Positions 21,836-33,841 of a DNA stretch of 64,000 bases are shown one piece after another (within the stretch, counting starts at the first letter, position 1; each line of letters starts with the position of its first letter). A program made the position numbers and the translations under genes. Under the pieces are notes generated by a model. It was not told the DNA's origin, ran no database searches, and was given only the letters and a program-made list of their open reading frames with translations. This stretch comes from Narthecium ossifragum (lineage: Eukaryota; Streptophyta; Magnoliopsida; Dioscoreales; Nartheciaceae). Location: positions 2,502,606 through 2,566,605 of the forward strand of contig OY986973.1 of the NCBI GenBank assembly GCA_963920575.1, in the 5' to 3' direction.

Positions 21836-23821
21836 ATGGTGTGGAAGTTCTTGGCCTGTTTCCTTCTCCTGATCAATCTCGCATCAGCAGACCGAGATGA
21901 TGATTTCGCCTTCAATGGATTCGCCGGCGCCAACTTGACCATCGACGGCCACGCTTCGATCACTCCGGATGGCCTCCTCAAACTCACCAACGACACGAGT
22001 CAGATGAAGGGCCATGCCTTCTACCCGGTGCCGCTGCACTTCCGCAAAACTCCCGGCGGCGGCCAAGTCTCCACCTTCTCCACCACCTTCGTGTTCGCTA
22101 TCGTCTCCAAAATCGCCGGCCTCAGCGGCTTCGGTCTGGTCTTCTTGATCTCTCCTTCCACGGACTTCTCCTCAGCTCTACCGACCCAGTACTTGGGCCT
22201 CTTCAACACCGACAACAATGGCAATACGAGTAATCACGTCGTCGGCGTCGAGCTCGACACGATTCAAAACAATGAATTCCAAGACATCGACGACGACCAT
22301 GTCGGCATCGACATCAACAGTCTCACTTCCAACGTCTCCCACCATGCCGGCTACTATAACGCCACCGGCGGGTTCACGAACTTGAGCCTCATCAGCGGCC
22401 AGGAGATGCAAGTATGGGTGGACTACGACGGCCCGACAATGCAGCTTAACGTCACCTTAAGCCCTATCAACATGGAGAAGCCCCAACGCCCTCTCCTATC
22501 TTCTAACATCAATCTCTCGACCATTCTATTGGATCCCATGTATGTTGGCTTCTCTTCGTCAACTGACCCTCTTCTTACCTCTCACTATGTTCTCGGATGG
22601 AGCTTCAAGATGAATGGCCCCGCCCGAGCTCTTGATCTCGCATCACTTCCTCGGCTCCCTCGGACTAGTGAAAGAAAGGGGGATTTAATATGGCCTTACG
22701 TTGTTGGGGCAGCAATAATCATGCTGTTGATTGTAGCCGGCGCCATCTACATGGTCAACAGGAGAAAGAAATATGCAGAGTTGCTGGAAGATTGGGAGCA
22801 CGAGTACGGCCCGCATCGGTTCAAATTCAAAGATCTATTCTCGGCGACGAAAGGATTCAGGGAGAAGGAGCTTCTTGGCATAGGTGGCTTCGGCAGGGTG
22901 TACAGAGGCGTGCTACCAGGTTCTAAACTGGAGGTTGCAGTCAAGAGAGTCTCCCATGAATCGAGACAGGGGATGAAGGAGTTCATAGCCGAGATCGTTA
23001 GCATCGGTCGCCTCCGGCATCGGAACTTAGTGCAGCTCTTGGGATACTGCCGGCGCAAAGGGGAGCTCCTCTTGGTGTACGAGTTCATGCCGAATGGCAG
23101 CCTAGACAAGTACCTCCATGATAGTAGCATGCCAGCTCTGGACTGGTCTCGTAGGTTTCGTATCATCAAAGGGGTGGCTTCGGGACTTCTCTACTTGCAT
23201 GAAGAGTGGGAGCAGGTTGTGATCCATAGAGATATTAAAGCTAGCAATGTGCTGCTGGATATCGAAATGAACGGGAGACTGGGAGACTTTGGACTTGCTA
23301 GACTTTATGACCATGGCACAGATCCTGATACGACGCATGTCGTCGGGACGATGGGCTATATAGCGCCGGAGATGGCCTTAACCTGGAAGGCGTCGACCCT
23401 CACCGATGTGTTTGCTTTCGGCGTTTTCGTTCTGGAGGTCGTCTGCGGGCGGAGGCCTTTGAAGGCGAGCACGCAGAAGGAGGAGCTGATTCTAGTCCAA
23501 TGGGTGGTGGAGAGTTGGCGGAGGGGGTCGTTGCGGGAGACGAGAGATCCGAGGCTTGGTGATCAGTACGAGGTGGAGGAGCTGGAGCTGGTGCTGAAGC
23601 TGGGGTTGCTCTGTTCTCATCCGCTCCCGGCTGCTCGGCCGACCATGAGGCAAGTGATGCAGTACTTGGATGGCGATGCACCACTGCCGGAGCTGTCTGC
23701 CACGTACTTGAGCGTCAGCATGACCTCAATGCTACCCAATGAGGGGCTTGATGATTATCTTATATCGTATCCTTCTGGTCCTTCCACGGTGACGGCCTGT
23801 ACTCTGTCCGGTGGCCGGTGA
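21836..23821 (+). CDS. L-type lectin-domain receptor kinase (LecRK-2), intact
   Basis: 661 residues from the Met of MVWKFLACFLLLINLASA, a clean signal peptide with a good start context (gccATGG). A second well-placed ATG at 21794 (accATGG) would add 14 residues, and the frame is open further upstream to 21698. Layout: legume lectin domain about 20-260 with VELDT, N and HVGIDIN metal-site pattern; membrane helix near 285-305; kinase with GIGGFG, AVKRV lysine, HRDIKASN, DFGLARLYDHG and GYIAPEMALTWKAST. It is an RD kinase with all catalytic residues present. It differs from LecRK-3 at only scattered residues (for example IDDDH here, IDFDH in LecRK-3). The expected role is surface perception and phosphorelay at the plasma membrane; the ligand is unknown. 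Confidence 0.93.
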   Translation: MVWKFLACFLLLINLASADRDDDFAFNGFAGANLTIDGHASITPDGLLKLTNDTSQMKGHAFYPVPLHFRKTPGGGQVSTFSTTFVFAIVSKIAGLSGFGLVFLISPSTDFSSALPTQYLGLFNTDNNGNTSNHVVGVELDTIQNNEFQDIDDDHVGIDINSLTSNVSHHAGYYNATGGFTNLSLISGQEMQVWVDYDGPTMQLNVTLSPINMEKPQRPLLSSNINLSTILLDPMYVGFSSSTDPLLTSHYVLGWSFKMNGPARALDLASLPRLPRTSERKGDLIWPYVVGAAIIMLLIVAGAIYMVNRRKKYAELLEDWEHEYGPHRFKFKDLFSATKGFREKELLGIGGFGRVYRGVLPGSKLEVAVKRVSHESRQGMKEFIAEIVSIGRLRHRNLVQLLGYCRRKGELLLVYEFMPNGSLDKYLHDSSMPALDWSRRFRIIKGVASGLLYLHEEWEQVVIHRDIKASNVLLDIEMNGRLGDFGLARLYDHGTDPDTTHVVGTMGYIAPEMALTWKASTLTDVFAFGVFVLEVVCGRRPLKASTQKEELILVQWVVESWRRGSLRETRDPRLGDQYEVEELELVLKLGLLCSHPLPAARPTMRQVMQYLDGDAPLPELSATYLSVSMTSMLPNEGLDDYLISYPSGPSTVTACTLSGGR

Positions 23822-24118
23822 TCGATGGAAGGTTGTTTTTTCTGGATTTGCTAGTCTGAAGGCTGCTGCAGCGAGCGGATCACAACAAGACTGTTTCAGG
23901 AAACAGGGATCTCCTAGCATGAATCGCCCAACTCTGAAGGCCATGCGATGCAAGGGACCAATGAAAGGTTTAGGCTGTGAGAAATTAGTCATGTCACTCT
24001 ATGGAATATCCGAACAAATTGGAAGGTTTTTTTTTAGTTATAGACTGCATGTGTCGAATAAGTATACTGGCCTGATGTAAATGTTATCTGATTGTGTTGG
24101 ATGATTCTGAATTTATTG
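23822..24118. repeat. Shared 3' flank of LecRK-2
   Basis: Nearly identical to 42554-42793 and 56828-57120, the 3' flanks of LecRK-3 and LecRK-4, and includes a T-run before 'agttatagactgcatgtgtc'. It marks the duplicated unit; no coding function. Confidence 0.7.
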
Positions 24119-24137
24119 ATCATGGTTTGTGAATATC

Positions 24138-24466
24138 TTTTTTTTTTTAATTAGTTGAGAGTGTACAATAAAAAAAGAAGAAAAAGAAACAACAGCCTCA
24201 CATCAGGGGATTGACATATTCCCGCAAACCGAGGTTGCCAAAACATCGGCCTCGACATTGAACTCCCGAGGAATATGAACATAAAGTACCTCGCTAAAAT
24301 CAGTAATTAATCGCCAAAAAGATAACATGAGGTCCCGGAGTTCCTGTGCCATACAAACCTGCCCGTCACAAAGCCAATACCGAGTAGTGAATATGATTCT
24401 AACACAATGGATCGGATTGCTCTCCTCCTTCTTTCAAACAGACCTCCTCTCATGACGAGGCCTCAT
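24138..24466 (-). mobile_element. 5'-truncated LINE insertion
   Basis: A T-run at the left (poly(A) of a minus-strand element) and a 19-bp perfect direct repeat, atcatggtttgtgaatatc, at 24119-24137 and 24467-24485. The minus strand keeps the end of an RNase H frame (IPREFNVEADVLAT-like) and a 3' untranslated tail. LecRK-4's flank lacks it, so insertion followed the duplication or was lost there. Confidence 0.85.
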
Positions 24467-24752
24467 ATCATGGTTTGTGAATATCATGAGTATTAGTATC
24501 ATCCAAAATTGAACCTTTGACTCTGGCTCCGAGAAGGCGAGTATTATTGCAAGCATCATACCCACACCGAAAGCACAAACACAATTAAGTCCTCTGAAAA
24601 CAATCGAACCTAACAACACCCCCCACTAGAGATTGCAAAAACTCTACACTAAGCAGAACTAATGTGCTATACAAGAGTTGGGATCTTCTCGTCAATCAAG
24701 CCATTTTTTAAGAAATCAGGTGATGTGATGCACCAGCCAAATACTTAAAGTA

Positions 24753-25030
24753 GCTACGAGAGTAACGAGAGACTCAGGAACGATTCTATCGAAAGGGAGT
24801 CGAATCCATCATGAAAAGGGACAAAGAAATAGCATCCTGGGCCAAATTTAAGGCGAATTAGTCATCGTAACCGTCCAGTTTCAAGCGTCAGTCGTGATAC
24901 AAAGCCACCCCCGTCAGCTATTCGTTGAATTGTTAAAAACAAGTCCAAAATTGTTGAAACACTATGTTTTGGCTCCGAGCTGAAGCTGAAACTGAAAACT
25001 CGAGCCTTGATTAAGCTACCACCATTTATT
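24753..25030. repeat. LecRK downstream block, copy 2
   Basis: About 90 percent similar by eye to 7375-7650 over the whole length ('gtagctacgagagtaac' through 'cttgattaagctac'). The junction at about 24750 lacks the sequence that separates the corresponding parts at 57390-59850, indicating a deletion in this copy. Confidence 0.65.
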
Positions 25031-25188
25031 TTTGTTGCTCTCATTTTCTCTCGCTAATTCATCTTTGTGGGCCCACTATTAATTGCGGCGAGCGACTTCG
25101 TTGCGATGGAAATTAATGTGACGATGAACTTGAGTGGAGCCTGGAAGCAACAAATAGAGAACATGAAGTAGACTACATACATTTGACT

Positions 25189-25386
25189 TATGGGTGACCT
25201 AAAATTATATTTCTATCTTAACTTAGATTTTATATTTTGTTTATTTAGATTTTAATATTTAATTCATTGCTAGCTCGGTAATAATTATATTTCTATCTTA
25301 ATTTAGATTTTATATTTTTTTTAGATTTTAAAATTTAATTCATTGCTAGCTCCCTAAACAGTTTGACACCTCTTAAATTAATGAAA
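25189..25386. repeat. Dispersed repeat next to Copia LTR, copy 3
   Basis: Same block as 1223-1400 and 14879-15029, but with an internal duplication of the 'attatatttctatctta' section. It is cut from the LTR by a Helitron. Confidence 0.6.
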
Positions 25387-25713
25387 TCAACCTTATAAGG
25401 AGCAATAACGGTTAACATGCATTAATTCATATCCCCTAAGTTTCTTTATATATATTCTCTAAGTTTGCTTTATATAAACCTGCATTAATTCATATCAACC
25501 TAAGTTCTATTAATATTATTATATGCAATATGCAAAGACTTATATTTATTTTATATACCCTAAGTTAGACTTATAATATTTTATTTTATTTTATATTTTA
25601 TTGGCTATGTTTTATGGTGGCAGTGAACAAAAAGCTATGACCAACCTGGAGTTTGTTAAAATTTTATATTAACAATAACTAAAAACTGTGCCAGGGGCAC
25701 AGGTGAGTACTAG
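25387..25713 (+). mobile_element. Small non-autonomous Helitron, copy 1 (327 bp)
   Basis: It starts TCAACCTTATAAGG and ends with a GTGCC-AGG-GGCAC hairpin nine bases before a terminal CTAG, inserted between A and T without target duplication. Both ends match the 44552-44819 copy; the interiors differ. No coding capacity. Confidence 0.85.
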
Positions 25714-25715
25714 TG

Positions 25716-25929
25716 TGATATAGATATAAAGGAAGCAAAAGAAAAGGAGACAAGATTAACGTGGTTTGGCGTAGCCTACGTCCACGGAAAGCTCTCTTTT
25801 CTTATATTGTCATCTCTACTAATTATTTACAAAAACAAAGTCTTATATAGAGAAAACTCTTGGAGAAAAGTAGAAATCATTTGAATATGATAAATCTTCT
25901 AAACTTATCACCTTAGCTAACTCCTAACA
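25716..25929 (-). mobile_element. Copia LTR, minus orientation (second copy)
   Basis: 214 bp from TGATATAG to CCTAACA on the + strand, followed by ctccccctcaagttgg, a minus-strand polypurine tract. It is the 3' LTR of the Copia remnant that continues to the right. Sequence includes 'cgtagcctacgtccacgg' and a TATATAAG-like box read on the minus strand. Confidence 0.75.
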
Positions 25930-27286
25930 CTCCCCCTCAAGTTGGAACGTGGATATCGCAAACTCCCAACTTGTTCACGAGATCAGTAAATTGCTCCATT
26001 CCATTTGCCTTTGTGAATACATATGCCAATTGATCACCAGAAGAAATATATGAAGTCTGTATTAACTCAGCTTGCATTTCTCTCAGATAATTTGATGTGT
26101 TTTATCCTTTCCTGGAAAACATGATTTGCTGCAGTATGCATCGCTACCATATTGTCACTGTAAAGATCTATAGGTTGGGAATGAAGGATACCCAAATCTT
26201 TCAATAGAAACTTTAGCCATATTAACTCACGTCACGTGTAATTGAAGCCATTGACTTGTATTCGGCTTCTGCAGAGGAACGAGAAACTATAGACTGTTTC
26301 TTGCTTTTCCAAAAAATAGGACTGTTGCCGAGAAATATGCAGTATCCGGTAACAGATCTTCTAGTGGTTGGACAAGAGGCCCAATCAGAGTCGAACATGC
26401 TTTAATTTTGAGAGAACCATGGTCAAATAAAAGGATTCCTTTTCCTGGTGCTGATTTTAAATATCGTAATACTCTGTAAGCTGCATGAAGACGTGGTTTT
26501 CGGGGCCTGTGCATAAATTGACTTCATACCTGAATTGGATAAACAATATCAGAGCGAGATAAATTAGACGACCCACCAATCGTCTATATTGAGCAACATC
26601 ATCCAATAAATCTCCATCTTTAGATGTGAGCTTGAGGTGTTGTTCCATAGGGAACTTCGTTGGCTTTGCACCAAGTAGTCCAACATCATCTATGTTTCTT
26701 TTGGTCATTAGGGATGTTGTTATGTTACTGTAGCTGGATTTAGTTTTTATTATTTTTCCTTTTGTATCTTTTGCTAGCCATTCTTGGCTCAATTTTACAA
26801 AAAATAAAAATTCATCTAAGATTTTCAAGGCATATTTTCTTTGTGATAAAGAAAATCCCTTGCTGAACGAGCCAATTCAATACCCAAAAAATATTTTGGT
26901 TTGTCCAAGTCTTTGATGTGAAATCGCCTGCGGAGAAAGTTCTTGAGAGCTTGAATTACTACAATATTATTTCCTGTGAATATAATATCATCTACATACA
27001 CAAGAACAATGGTAATGATCCCATTGTAGAAGTAAACGGAGAGTAGTCACATGTAGACCGCTTAAAACCAGTATGGCAGAGTGAGGAAGAAAACTTTTCA
27101 AACCAATTATGTGATGCTTGCTTAAGCTTGTAAAGAGATTTATGAAGGCAACAGACCAAGTTCCCCGCCCCTGTCGACGATACCTTGGAGGGAGCGGCGT
27201 ATAAATTTCTTCGTGTAGTTCGCCATGTAAAGATGCATTATAAACATTCATTTAGTAGTATTTTTGTACTTAACCTCTTTCGAGAT
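25930..27286 (-). pseudogene. Copia pol remnant (reverse transcriptase/RNase H)
   Basis: Minus-strand pieces in shifting frames: MNVYNASLHGELHEEIY and SLSKHHIIGLKSF (reverse transcriptase, about 26988-27251), EQHLKLTSKDGDLLDD and YRRLVGRLIYL (about 26520-26660), AAYRVLRYLKSAPGKG (about 26420-26490) and the end of RNase H. Many stops and frameshifts; dead. The 5' continuation lies at 39961-40410, beyond the inserted gag-only array. The part from about 27255 to 27286 is unassigned. Confidence 0.85.
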
Positions 27287-28280
27287 TGAAATTAAATAGA
27301 CCCCACAGATTACCTGAAATACGTGGAAACATATATATGAAATAAATCAAGCACACACAAGAAGGAAGACACACGATTTTTAACGTGAAAAAATCCTCAC
27401 GGGGAAAAATCATGGGTCCACCGCAGGAACAGGCGAAATCAATCCACTAAAAAACAAGAGTACCGTATACACAAGTTAACAAGACTCACTGTACTGACTC
27501 CTCAGATACACGCCGTCATCCTCGCACTTGCTCGACTCCTCGAATCACGATTCGCAACTCTTCTTTTCTTGATTGATCGGCTCCACACGTACCTTCTCAC
27601 GCCGCTTCCTTACACCTCAATATCGTTGTCACCCACGTGACCGTCAAGAGTCGCAGTACCAAACATTGCCTAGTCCTGCACAGCAACGCTCTCTCTCCGC
27701 TCTATCTTTTCACTTAATCATCTCCGTCACTTTTTCCATCATTAATGCCATGCTCATTAATGCCCTCTCATTAATGCCACTCTTCTCCTTTTCCTTTCTC
27801 TGATCACCAAGCAGCCGAGTGTCGCCCTCCTCTTCTCTAGCGTATCAGCAAAGCAATGCCCTCATCTTCTTCCGCTCGCTGCCGCTCTTCCCTTTTTCTC
27901 CCTTAATTCCTCATTTTCACCGAGAGCACGTCACACCGCGGCCGCCGTCTCATCTATCTCTTTTCCCTGTTTTTCCGTGGCCACACACTCTGGATTCTGC
28001 AATCCTCTTCGTATAAACAGCTAGGGCATTCAAGCCAATTAAGCATCATGATATTCACCATTTGATTATCTTCAAAGTCTAATCCAATGACAGTGATTAA
28101 TCCTGATTAGTAATTTGATCAAACTTGAACCAGTTTGACGTGACTTAAGCCAATTTGATCCCACTTGATCCAATTTGTCTTCAATTAGTTTTGTATGAAT
28201 CATAAACCCAATCTAGATAATTTAAATATTAAATCAACAAAATTTGCCAACTCATATGAATCTTAACATGATTCCTTACA
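27287..28280 (-). repeat. LTR 1 of the gag-only array
   Basis: 994 bp, from tgaaattaaatagacc to gattccttaca. Closely matches LTR 3 apart from the hAT insert there, and is more distant from LTR 2. Adjacent atctccccctttg reads on the minus strand as the polypurine tract, making this a 3' LTR. Confidence 0.85.
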
Positions 28281-29656
28281 ATCTCCCCCTTTGATAATTT
28301 TGTGACAAAACCATAAAGCTATATGCAAATCGCAAACTAAGAACAATCCTAATATGGTTCAATACAAGAACAAATATGAACATGTCACATGCATATGCAT
28401 CACACAAGAATACCCGTGAAATGCATTGTGAAGATAAATTCAATTAAGTAATATATATATTCAACTCCCCTTCAAGTGTAGCATATATATATATTTAGCT
28501 CCCCCTCAAGTCAGCAACATATATAGAGCATTGCATACAATATACCACTCATTCATACGATATACCACTCCCCCTTTTTGTCACAGATTGACCAAATGAA
28601 CAATAGAAAAACTAAAAGGAAGGTAAACCAGTGATCAAAGTCAACAAAGAAGACATATACTTAGCATAACAATGCAAACTATGAGTGTTGCTAACTGGAT
28701 ATAGGAAAACAAAATTCTCTCAAGCACAAGCCTTGTATGCTAGAAAAATAAATATTTCCTTAACCAAAGACTGAACCATTTTTCAATCATCACATAGACA
28801 TAGTATGCATAAGAATAAATCGTCATAGGACAAAATACTCAGAAACTTTATACATTCAGTGGACAACCAATCATGAGTGTGTCTGACTTTCAAATACATA
28901 ATGCAATGTCCACAACTACTTGAAAAATAAAAACTCGGGGTTATCGACCAGGGGATTGTAAGTAGATTATGGAGACCTCAACTAATAAGGACTCTAAACT
29001 CAAGCCAGAACCCTTCATGATTAGTGTAAAAGGCCCCAATAGCATTGTGACGGCTTCACACATGGGGAGGCAGCCTTCTCCCTTTTTTTTTCTTTTTTTC
29101 TTTTTTGCCTTTTTTTTTTGAATAACAAGTGAAGTGATCATGTCACATTCACACAATGGGAAGCTTCGCTCTTATTTCCCGGCAGCGTTTTCCACATACA
29201 TATAAGGTTAGCTTTAGCACATAGCATTAGGGGCTTGTCTTAAGATTATCACCCCTAAGAGTTTCAGTCCCCATAAAATGTGAACATAATTGGGCGGACG
29301 ATTTATAATGATACAATGAGGGTAACCCAATTTTCTATCCTCAAGGTTGTGAACAAGGCACCACATACAAAAGTTGTGCACTGGATTAAATATCATGAAC
29401 TGAATGTCCAGAAAATAAGTATCAAAATTAGAGTACCGCCAGAGGACCAACAATTCTATGCACATCTATCCTAAAGATGACAAAAAGTATCCAGAGACAA
29501 GGTATGTTTATCATTTATGCAATCACGAAGATAGAAACATCAAAGTTTTTATTTATTTATTTTCTTAAAAAAACAAAAATATCCTAACTAGCAAAAAACA
29601 ATAAACTAGGAAAAGATATGCATTAATACAGCCTAGTTTATAGCTAGATGAGAAAA
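28281..29656 (-). other. Non-pol 3' part of interior A
   Basis: About 1.4 kb between the Gag end and the 3' LTR, where pol would be expected in an autonomous element. It aligns with 34972-36367. Two short minus-strand frames persist in both copies: a Lys-rich one at 28941-29156 (71 codons; 78 codons at 35615-35851) and one at 29214-29465 (73-83 codons; counterpart 35941-36159). I recognise neither; they may be chance survivals. Confidence 0.5.
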
Positions 29657-32600
29657 TCATTCATTGAGAGAAGCCCCCTGAGAGGTCCTTCGGACATCAA
29701 GAGTATGCATAAGAGAACTAGATATTGAGGCTCTTACATCACTCTTCCTAACCCAAACTGACCTTGTTTTCACATGTCTTACATTACTAACATGGTTAGG
29801 CATACCATGCATATAGAAAGAATTTGAATTATGAGTAGCAAGAAACCTGTTACATAAGTACTGGGTTTGCCTCACATGCACACGTTTAGAGAAGTTCCTA
29901 GCAGTAGGAAAGGCAATTAATTTATAGCACAGTGGCCTAATATGTTCTATTTTACCACAATAATGACATGTAGAGGAACGAGATTTTGAAATTTTACCTG
30001 TAGCATCATGAGGAATAGTTGCAGGAACAAATTTGGAAATACCTTGAGTGTTGGAGGATGATGCGCCAGCAGTATAACCAAGGCCAAATTTTTCAATGGT
30101 CACCCTTTGAGCTTTCAAGATTTCATCCAGCTTTTGAGAACCTGCATTCATCTTCTCAACCGATCGGTTAGTAGCATTGAGTTTTTCTTCAAGAGATTTA
30201 ACATGAACACTAAGTTTAGTTTTTGACACTTCAGAATCATGCAAATCTTTTCGACATTTTTCAAGTTCAACTTGAAGAGAGTTGTGAGGACCTGTCCCTC
30301 TACCCCTGTGGCTCGTTGCAGACCGCAAGGGCAATTTGGTAAATTACGCCTTGTTGGTTTGTTTCACACTCGCGTGTGCACACGCTGGCCTTGTTTGTGT
30401 TAGTGTTTGTTTAGAATGGCTAGGTGGACCCGGGATCGGAAGATCCCAGCTCGGGTGCGCGGAAGCTTGCCTTTGGGGCAACTGACGACCCTTGAGCGAT
30501 CGGTCGCTCCTTAGAGCGATCGGTCGGACTCGTGAGCGAGTCGGTGGGTTTTGATCCGGGGCGAGAACGATCGATCACTCCTTGGAGCGACCGATCGGAC
30601 TCGAGTCGGTGGCTTTTCTGCTTCGCGAGGACGGCCACCGCTGGCCGTCGCTCTCCTCTGTCAGAGGGGGGGAGGACTTTCCCTCCCCTCCCCTCTCTTT
30701 TTCCCCCTTCCCCCTTCCCCCGGCTTTCCCCTTCCCCTTTCCCTCCTTTTTCTTCCCCTTCTCTTCCTCCTTCTCCTCCTTTCTCCTTCCTTCTTCTTTC
30801 TTCTCCCGAGAGCCCTGTTTTTCCCCTGTTTCCGGCAGCCATCTTCCTCTCCTCCGTTCTCCCTCCTTCGACCATCTTTTTCGGCGTTCTAAGGCTCGTT
30901 GGATTCGTAACAACGAGAGGAAGATCCCTGAAGTGGTTTGGAAGCTTGTTGGTGATCAACTCGCAGGGAATCAGCCGAGGAAAGCGCAGCTAGGTAGGGT
31001 TATACCTACTGAAGTTGTTTTTGGGCTTTCTTTAGATCTAGCTGTTGGATCTTGTTGATCTTTGTCTTGTTGGATTCCTTATGCCTATTAAAATTATGGA
31101 TATAAGTTTCATGATGTTTGGTTGAGATTTGAGTAGGTTTTATGCATGATTAAGCTCCGATTTCTAGTTTTCTGCTGTTCTTGAAGAACAGCCGGCTTGC
31201 GGCGTGTTTTTCGGCCGGCACGTACTTGATCTTGAGTTGAGATGATCAGAAGAGTTGTAGATCTCTTCGTTAGCTTTCCATTCCATCTTATTTCATATTT
31301 TTCCGATTTTTTTACGATTTGTTATGAATTGTTTGCTGGAGGGATGCGTTGCAGCAATGAATGGGTAAGTTGGTTTGATCAGCGACTTTTGATTGGTGTT
31401 TCCCGTTAATCCAACCGTTGGATGATTATGGTTTTTGGATATGTTGATCATGGTATATACACCTACGGATGGCTAAGTTGGATCGTGAATCCGACGTCGT
31501 TTGGGCATCAGATCGACGGGATCAATTAGCCCCTAAGTAGAGGCTTTGAGTGTTTTTTATTATAATATTATATTTCGGAATATAATATTATATTGTTTAC
31601 TATTCATCATCGTTTTCGGGGTTGCTTCCCGTTGCAGGAGTTCGCGGTTGACGGTCGTGGTACTGACGTAATGCCGGGACCCGCTGCGGATCGGCTGGCA
31701 GCGGTTGGTAGTACTGCTGCAGCGATCCAGTAGACTTATATGATGCTTGACATACTGTTGCATGCTCTGCTTCTTATCTGTGTATGTCATAGCATGCATC
31801 CTTGAACTGTGCATTAGTTGCATTGGTTAGGGCGTGGATTATCTTTGGTTCGCCGTCCCGAGGCTGGAAGCTCGGACTTAGCCCTAGGACCGGGGTTGGG
31901 CTGTTTGGACCCGGTTTGAATGGTGGTGCCCAGTCAATTCGATGATAGGCTTAGATGACTGGTGCACTTGTGGCTTGATGATTATAGAGGTCGTGTCGGC
32001 CTCGAGTCGGATCTGAGGTGTAGCCGGTGTCCGGTGTTCCTAAAACTCTTGAGTAGAGGAGTTACCTACTCAGTGGTGTCTTTTCCCACCAAACAGTGTT
32101 CAGTGTTCTGTTGAGAGTCAGCAGTGTCGTTTCCTGCTACTGAGTGTGACCTGACATGTGACTAGCCCGGCTGGAAGACCATGATCGTGGGCCTCAGGGA
32201 CACGCGGTGAGGTTATGGGACCCCTGTATACACCCAGGTTCTACTTGAGGGCGACACTGTTGCGTTTCCCTCTTCCTTCTGTGTGTTGTAGTGTAGATCC
32301 CTACTGAGCTTAGTGCTCACTCCTACCCGGGCTGCGTTTTGCAGGTGCAGGCGTCAGCTCTTCCTCTGTGGCCCCTACCGGGCAGTTGGTCGGCGGTGCG
32401 GCGGCGCCTGGTGGCTTTTGAGAGGTGGCGATATTTACTGCTTTTACCCCTTTTGCTAGTTAGTCTCCTACGGGAGTGATGTTGTATTTTGAATCTTCCC
32501 CTCTCCGAGGATTTGTATATTAACACTTTGAGTTTTAATCTGTGGTTCGAGGTTATGCTAATCATTGTTGTTTTAATTGAGGGTGCTTTTGGTGAACTGT

Positions 32601-33744
32601 TAGGGAGACCAATAGGTTAGAGGGAACCCTCGCCAGCTTTGTTTTCCGCGTTTTGTAGGTTCTGGTTCGCGTCGCCCGGCCCGGTTGGGCTTTCGCGGGT
32701 CGGGGCGCGACAAGAGTCATTTTTAGATTTTGCTTTAGTCAACTCAAGTTCAATAACAACTCGTTCTTTGTCAGAAACTTTAAGCATCATTTTCAATTCA
32801 GATCTAGATTTCTTCAACTCATCATACTTGTCAGCCAAGTCATTGCAAGCATTATTGACTTTTCTATATAGGCCACGAATAGTCTCAACATCTTTATCAG
32901 CAAAATCATCATCAGACTCAGAATCAATGTCATCAATAGAATAATAAGCATCATTAATAATAGAAGGAAAAGCAGTAAAATTATTTGAATCATCATACTC
33001 ATACATGACCTCATTAGAGTCAGAAGAATCAGTGTCATCCCAAGTCACTTTCAAAGCTTTACCTCTTTTGTCATTGTTTCTAGTATCATTTTTACTAGAA
33101 CAGTCCTTAGCAATGTGCCCCATTCCATGACACTCATAGCACATCATTGTCTTAGCATGAGATTTCCTTTCAAACTTTTCATCAGTTTTTCTATCATTAG
33201 AGCTTTTAGAAAATTCTCTATTGTTCTTGCCTTGATCTAGCACTAAGGTTTTTAGATTTTTCTTTCTCATAATCTCCTTAAGACGCTTGGTCAACACATC
33301 CATCTCCTCAGAATCACTAGAGTCACTATCAGAATCTCTATTAACCTTTAAAGCAAGATTTTTCTGTTTTTTAGGACGCTCAAAGGTAGTCTCATAGGTC
33401 TGAAGTGCACCAACAAGATCATCAACATCAGTGTTATCAATATCCCTACTTTCCTCAATAGCAGTAACTTTAGGCCTAAATCTTTCAGGCAGAGACCTCA
33501 AAATCTTCCTAACAATTTTGAATTTAGACATAGGTTCACCAAGATTATGACAAGAGTTAACGATATCACTCAACTTAGCATAAAATTGATCAAAAAATTC
33601 ATGCTCATCCATACGCAGAAGTTCAAAAGAAGTAATAAGACGCTGAAGCTTAGCAATTTTAACAGGTACCCTCATGGGTAACTTCAAGTATGCGCCAGGC
33701 ATCCCTAGCAACCGTACATGTGGAAACTCTCCTAAACTCTTCAA
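29657..33744 (-). pseudogene. Gag A (UBN2 type), truncated and split by a solo LTR
   Basis: The N-terminal 130 or so residues are missing. The first part (33744 to 32713) has the UBN2 core (KIAKLQRLITSFELLRMDEHE, SDIVNSCHNLGEPMSKFKIV, RSLPERFRPKVTAIE) and zinc knuckle 1 (CYECHGMGHIAKDC). It is interrupted by the element at 30283-32712 and resumes at 30282 with a coiled coil and knuckle 2 (CHYCGKIEHIRPLC), ending near 29657. At the junction matching Gag B's internal stop, this copy reads NATNRSVEKMN without a stop. Confidence 0.85.
30283..32712 (+). mobile_element. Solo LTR inserted in Gag A
   Basis: 2,430 bp, TGTGAGGACC to GGGCGCGACA, with a perfect 5-bp duplication AGAGT (30278-30282 and 32713-32717). 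Gag B keeps the empty site, confirming the borders. It is the cleanest reference copy of the family also seen at 10300, 12104 and 61631. GATCGATC/GATCGGTC hairpins lie at about 30498-30600. Beyond that is a C/T-rich block, then non-coding sequence. Confidence 0.9.
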
Positions 33745-33841
33745 CAGTTAAAGCACTATGAATAGCATGCATTGCTTTATTATTCCATCCACTCTCTTCC
33801 AATTCCTTCTTATCCCAGGAAGTAAATGGTTTAGGACCGAT

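Noticed and set aside
30420..31058. Overlapping frames of 110-180 codons on both strands
   Set aside because: They lie in the C/T-rich block of a solo LTR; the same block in the sister LTRs at 13800-14050 and 62000-62250 does not keep the frames.
32323..32565. Host exon with splice-like 'tgcaggtgcaggcgtcag' near the LTR 3' part
   Set aside because: The segment recurs in all family LTRs in the same place, so it belongs to the LTR.
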